Assembly: GCA_040381235.1 (NCBI GenBank)
Contig: JBEIHS010000214.1
Coordinates: 1 to 9,901 of the forward strand
Source: CAIXSC01 sp040381235
Lineage (GTDB): Bacteria > Planctomycetota > Planctomycetia > Pirellulales > Pirellulaceae
Length of the DNA: 9,901 nucleotides
Direction: 5' to 3'
In this document: positions 6,515-9,901 of the stretch, in pieces
Layout: each line of letters begins with the position of its first letter
Numbering within the stretch: the first letter of the stretch is position 1
Notes under the pieces: model-generated
Databases searched by the model: none
What the model saw: the letters and a program-made list of their open reading frames with translations, nothing else
Told to the model about the DNA's origin: nothing
Made by a program: the position numbers and the translations under genes

Positions 6515-8713
6515 ATGACAGCGACCGCGGGCTTGGCCGCACGCTATTCGCCGACACCTTTGTGGCGCGTCGCGGCGATGTTCGCGGTCGTGACCGCCAT
6601 CCTCTATGGCAATTCGTTGGAAACGCCGTTTTTGCTGGATGACCAATACCTGCATTCCCGCGAGCCGGCGATGCGATCGCCCGCCGCCGCCCTGTCCAGT
6701 CCTCTGCCGCGGCGACTGGGGATGCTTAGTTTCGCCTTGAACTATCACTGGCATGGCTTATGGTTCCCCGGCTATCACGTAGTGAATCTGGCCATCCATG
6801 GACTGGCGGCCACATTCCTATTCGGCTTGCTCCGCGGCACGCTCGCCCGGTGCGTCGGCCGGGCTGATTCCGCGGCTAGCGAACGCGTCGATCTCTGGGC
6901 CGGCTTGATCGCCCTGGTATGGCTCATCCACCCGTTGCAAACCGGCAGCGTGACCTATGTCATTCAGAGGTTCGAGTCGCTCATGGGGCTCTTTGTCCTC
7001 ATCTCGCTCTACGCGGTGATGCGGGCCGCCAACGTCGCTGCCGTGGCTTCGTCGGAAGGTCGGGAAGCCCCGGAAGCTCAGGAAGATCCGCCGCCACCCT
7101 CTGCCTGTCTCCCGCGACCGGCGTGGCGCGCTGCCGGTATGCGCGCTGCCGGTATGCGCGCTGCCGGTATGCGCGCTGCCGGTATGCGCGCTGCCGGTAT
7201 GCTGGCGGCCGCTACACAGACGGCCACTTGGCGTGCGGCCACTTGGCATGCTGCCGGTTGGCAAGCGGCGGCGGTGGCGGCGGCGTTCGCCGCCTCGGCA
7301 ACTAAGGAGGTGGCTGTCGTGCTGCCGCTCCTGGCCTTAGCGTACGACCGGGTCTATTGGGCCGGATCGTGGGCGGAGCTTGCTCGCAAACGCGTGTGGC
7401 TTCACGCCGGCTTGCTGAGCGCGGCCCTGTCGGTGGTCTATCATTCCAGTCCGGCGCTAAGCGGCGCCATCGAGAGTTCGGCTGGATTCAATGTTCCAGG
7501 AATGACATGGTGGCAGTATTTGCGTTCGCAGCCTGAAGTGCTGCTGCGTTATTTATGGCTGGCCGTGTGGCCCGGCGATTTGTGCTTTGACTATAACTGG
7601 CCCGTGGCGAATTCGTTCTGGCGAATCTATCCGGCGGGGCTGATGGTCGTCGGTTTGTTGTCGGCTGCCGCGTGGCTGATGATGAAAGCGCCCCGGATCG
7701 GTTTTCTCGGTATCGCCTTCTTCACCTTGCTCGCCCCGACCTCGAGCTTCATGCCGTTGATGGACTTGGCGTTCGAGCACCGAATGTATTTGCCGCTGGC
7801 GCCGCTTCTAGCAGCCTTGGCGCTGGCGCTGGAACAGCTGCTGGAACGATGGTTGCCGTGTCCTACGCAACGCAGAGCGGCGCTAGTGGTCGGAGCGGCG
7901 ATCGTTTGCTCCGCGCTCGGAACTCGCACCTTCCTGCGCAATCGCGATTACGTCGATCCTTTGCGGATGTGGGAGTCGGTCGTCGAGGCCAATCCGAACG
8001 GGAGCCGCGGCCACCTGATGTATGCCTTGCAATTGACGGCGATTGGCCGTTTGGAGGAAGCCGAAACGCATTACCGCCGGTCGCTCGAACTGCGCAAAGA
8101 CATGCCCGAGGCGCTCGTCGGGATGGGATATGTGCGGATGAAACAGGGGAAGTTTGACGAGGCCGAGCGGCTGTTTCGGCTCGGTGTGGAACATCCGCGG
8201 ACGAACCATGTCGCGCACTTCAATTTGGGAAAGCTGCGGGAACGGCAAGCTCGGCTGTCCCATGCGCTCGACCATTATCGTTGGTCCGTGGCGGCTCAAG
8301 CGGATTACATTCAAGCCTGGGAGTCGATGGCGTCGGTCGCTGGAAAGCTGGGTAAAACGCGAGTTGAAATCGAGGCGCTGCGGCACGTGCGGTCGATCAA
8401 TCCCCATGCCAGCGAACCGTCAATTCGGCTGGCGCGGCTTCTGCTTCGTGCCGATGAAAGAGAGGGTGGCGATCCAGCGGAAGCGTTGCAGGTGGCCGGC
8501 AGTTGGGTTGGCCGCCGCGGAGTGGAGCAGCGCGCCGTGCTGGAATGCGTCGCGGCCGCCCAATTGGCAACCGGCCAACTCGAGGCGGCTCGGGCGACAG
8601 CCGACCAAGCGTTGCGACTGCCGGGCGATACGGCCGGGCGGCGAACGCTCGAAGCGATCCGGTGCGCCGAGCGGCCGGGGCCGCTGTCGGTTCCGGAACG
8701 GATCAGGCGGTAG
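6515..8713 (+). CDS. TMTC-like multi-pass membrane protein (GT-C type) with C-terminal TPRs
   Basis: A 732-residue protein. The N-terminal half has roughly eight to ten hydrophobic segments (near 17-33, 86-107, 128-140, 154-172, 251-277, 297-311, 371-390, 395-408, 423-441, 454-470). Its motifs match the TMTC / PMT-like GT-C superfamily: the acidic pair DD42-43 in the first external loop (NSLETPFLLDDQ), RRLGMLSFALNY, YHVVNLAIH, HPLQTGSVTYVIQRFESL, DYNWPV and EHRMYLP at 421-427. Such enzymes use lipid-linked sugars, with Asp in the first loop as candidate catalytic acid. About four TPRs cover residues 499-633 (GRLEEAETHYRRSLEL, GKFDEAERLFRLGVEH), plus a weaker one near 676-706, probably for binding protein partners. 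A pentapeptide array expands the loop at 205-254. The ATG at 6515 precedes the first helix; the ribosome site is weak. A paralogue follows after 59 bp, so they are probably co-transcribed. Glycosyltransferase activity is inference. Confidence 0.85.
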   Translation: MTATAGLAARYSPTPLWRVAAMFAVVTAILYGNSLETPFLLDDQYLHSREPAMRSPAAALSSPLPRRLGMLSFALNYHWHGLWFPGYHVVNLAIHGLAATFLFGLLRGTLARCVGRADSAASERVDLWAGLIALVWLIHPLQTGSVTYVIQRFESLMGLFVLISLYAVMRAANVAAVASSEGREAPEAQEDPPPPSACLPRPAWRAAGMRAAGMRAAGMRAAGMRAAGMLAAATQTATWRAATWHAAGWQAAAVAAAFAASATKEVAVVLPLLALAYDRVYWAGSWAELARKRVWLHAGLLSAALSVVYHSSPALSGAIESSAGFNVPGMTWWQYLRSQPEVLLRYLWLAVWPGDLCFDYNWPVANSFWRIYPAGLMVVGLLSAAAWLMMKAPRIGFLGIAFFTLLAPTSSFMPLMDLAFEHRMYLPLAPLLAALALALEQLLERWLPCPTQRRAALVVGAAIVCSALGTRTFLRNRDYVDPLRMWESVVEANPNGSRGHLMYALQLTAIGRLEEAETHYRRSLELRKDMPEALVGMGYVRMKQGKFDEAERLFRLGVEHPRTNHVAHFNLGKLRERQARLSHALDHYRWSVAAQADYIQAWESMASVAGKLGKTRVEIEALRHVRSINPHASEPSIRLARLLLRADEREGGDPAEALQVAGSWVGRRGVEQRAVLECVAAAQLATGQLEAARATADQALRLPGDTAGRRTLEAIRCAERPGPLSVPERIRR
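7127..7276 (+). repeat. 15-bp tandem array, 5 perfect plus about 5 diverged copies (RAAGM)
   Basis: Five base-perfect copies of cgcgctgccggtatg run from 7127 to 7201. They are followed in the same register by diverged units, including cggccacttggcgtg and cggccacttggcatg, to about 7276. The protein reads RAAGM x5, LAAAT, QTATW, RAATW, HAAGW, QAAAV (residues 205-254), which enter a hydrophobic helix. The gradient from perfect to degenerate suggests old decay at the 3' side and recent expansion at the 5' side. Confidence 0.95.
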
Positions 8714-8772
8714 GCCCAGGGGCGGCGGGGCGGTAGGGGAGCAAAGCGACATCGTGCCAGGGATGGAGTTCA

Positions 8773-9901
8773 ATGAACAGCAGCACTGTGGAACTCGATC
8801 CAGCGGAATCAGGCCAAGCGGCGGAGCTTTTCCTGGCGGGCCGGCCAGGCAGTTCGAACGCGACTGAGAAACATGGCAGCGCGAATGTCCGCGACGACTG
8901 CTGGCCCTGGCCACGACGCGCGTGGCTGCCGCTGGCGGGACTGTTGCTGTTTGTCTGTGGAATTTACGCGAACAGCCTGCGGGTTCCGTTCCTGCTTGAC
9001 GACCGTCTAACCCTTGTGATGGAGCCGACGACGCATTCGTGGAGCAACGCGGCCCGGTCGGCATACGGCCGCCGTGTCGGAATGTTGTCGTTCGCGGCCA
9101 ATTATGCCTGGGGGCGGACCGATGTGCTGAGCTACCACGTCGTCAATCTCGCCATCCATTTGGCGGCCGGCACGCTGTTGTGGGCGCTCAGTCGCCGGCT
9201 GCTGCGGGCTCCAGGAGTTCCGGAAACGCTGTCCCGAGCGGCCGAGCCGTTGGCTTGGACGATCGCAGCCATATGGCTGTCGCATCCGCTGCAAACGAAC
9301 GCCGTGACATATACCGTTCAGCGGTTCGAATCGCTGGCCAGTTTGGGGATTCTGGCTGCGCTGTACGCAGTCGCGCGGGCCGCCGAAGCGATCCGAATGG
9401 CGCCAGCCGACGCCATGGCCAGGGAAGCAAGCACGGCGGAGTCCGCCGCGAGCGCGCAGTCCGAACCGAGAGAAAACAGCTGCGAGGAAATCGCGTCATG
9501 GCAAACCGCGATGGCGCGGAGACAGGCGAATGGCTTACGGGTCTTGGGGTGGGGCGGCCTGGCGGTGCTGAGCGGTTGGCTGGCGACGCAAACCAAGGAA
9601 ATCGCGATCGGCGTGCCGGTGCTAACGCTGGCGTTGGACCGGGCGTTCTTCGCCCCGTCGTGGCAGGCATTGTGGCGGAAACGCTGGTGGATTCACGCGG
9701 GGTTGGCGGTGGTGGCTGGACTTTTATTGTATGAAAGCCGCGGGGCGTTCGTGGCGGGGCCGGCGTCTTCGGCCGGATTCTCCACCCAGGGGCTCACTCC
9801 GTGGATGTATTTGCGCAGCCAGCCAGCGGTGCTCGTGCATTATCTGCGATTGTGTGTCTGGCCTGATCCTTTGTGCCTCGATTATGGCTGGCCGGTGAGC
9901 G
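8773..9901 (+). CDS. Second TMTC-like membrane protein, paralogue (3' end beyond window)
   Basis: Partial gene of 376 visible codons, open to the right edge. It aligns with the membrane half of the preceding protein: NSLRVPFLLDD (DD76-77), RRVGMLSFAANY, YHVVNLAIH, HPLQTNAVTYTVQRFESL, ATQTKEIAIGVPVLTLALDR, YLRSQPAVLVHYL and the terminal DYGWPVS. It has about 50 extra N-terminal residues, hydrophilic and without a signal, before the first helix at about 50-66. The loop at about 203-255, where the first paralogue carries its RAAGM array, is Ala/Glu/Ser-rich here but not repetitive. The ATG at 8773 is preferred, with TGGAG at 8764-8768 only 4 nt away; the ATG at 8763 is out of frame and hits a stop after 34 codons. 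TPRs may follow beyond the edge. Codon-level divergence in conserved blocks points to an old duplication. Glycosyltransferase function is inferred as for its neighbour. Confidence 0.85.
   Translation, partial: MNSSTVELDPAESGQAAELFLAGRPGSSNATEKHGSANVRDDCWPWPRRAWLPLAGLLLFVCGIYANSLRVPFLLDDRLTLVMEPTTHSWSNAARSAYGRRVGMLSFAANYAWGRTDVLSYHVVNLAIHLAAGTLLWALSRRLLRAPGVPETLSRAAEPLAWTIAAIWLSHPLQTNAVTYTVQRFESLASLGILAALYAVARAAEAIRMAPADAMAREASTAESAASAQSEPRENSCEEIASWQTAMARRQANGLRVLGWGGLAVLSGWLATQTKEIAIGVPVLTLALDRAFFAPSWQALWRKRWWIHAGLAVVAGLLLYESRGAFVAGPASSAGFSTQGLTPWMYLRSQPAVLVHYLRLCVWPDPLCLDYGWPVS

Noticed and set aside
8714..8772. Terminator or separate promoter between the two TMTC-like genes
   Set aside because: No stem-loop or promoter-like boxes were seen in these 59 bp; G-rich runs only. 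Co-transcription is the simpler reading.
9039..9734. A 231-residue plus-strand open frame
   Set aside because: The overlapping frame from 8773 carries the conserved TMTC-like motifs throughout; this one has none.

Overview
The window is GC-rich (by eye well above 60%) and densely coded, and looks bacterial. It most resembles Planctomycetota, perhaps a Pirellulales-like lineage. That is inferred from the gene types: an FG-GAP/ASPIC-UnbV (CRTAC1-like) protein, multi-domain exported proteins with Ala/Pro-rich linkers, an FHA protein with a long Pro-rich tail, and membrane TPR proteins of the TMTC/GT-C kind. Acidobacteriota or Verrucomicrobiota cannot be excluded from sequence alone. No RNA gene, insertion sequence or CRISPR array was seen.

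Layout: (1) bases 1-866, minus strand, hold an FHA-domain protein that runs off the left edge. (2) Bases 927-1733, plus strand, hold an alpha/beta hydrolase, divergent from the FHA gene across 60 bp. (3) A 23-bp convergent gap contains a 7-bp GC hairpin. (4) A minus-strand pair, probably an operon, is transcribed from about 6330 to 1757. It encodes a membrane-anchored or exported seven-repeat FG-GAP propeller with an ASPIC/UnbV domain, then after 26 bp an exported transglutaminase-like protein with a Cys/His/Asp triad. (5) A 184-bp divergent control region contains two dyads. (6) Bases 6515-9901, plus strand, hold two paralogous multi-pass membrane proteins of the TMTC type. The first is complete with C-terminal TPRs and the second is cut by the right edge.

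How the genes may work together is inference. The propeller and transglutaminase-like proteins look exported or envelope-bound, and the TMTC-like proteins resemble GT-C glycosyltransferases that act on exported proteins. The divergent arrangement around 6331-6514 would fit a shared envelope or surface-protein maturation function. The FHA protein (phosphothreonine reading) and the hydrolase have no evident link to this module.

The most striking signal is a repeated architectural accident: in-frame tandem repeats with a 15-bp unit (five codons) in four of the six genes, with unrelated unit sequences. They are GVPVA x4 in the FHA protein, APPTA and PGPAA in the transglutaminase-like protein, about nine degenerate PTSLE-like units at the N-terminus of the UnbV protein, and ten RAAGM-like units in a loop of the first TMTC-like protein, five of them base-perfect.
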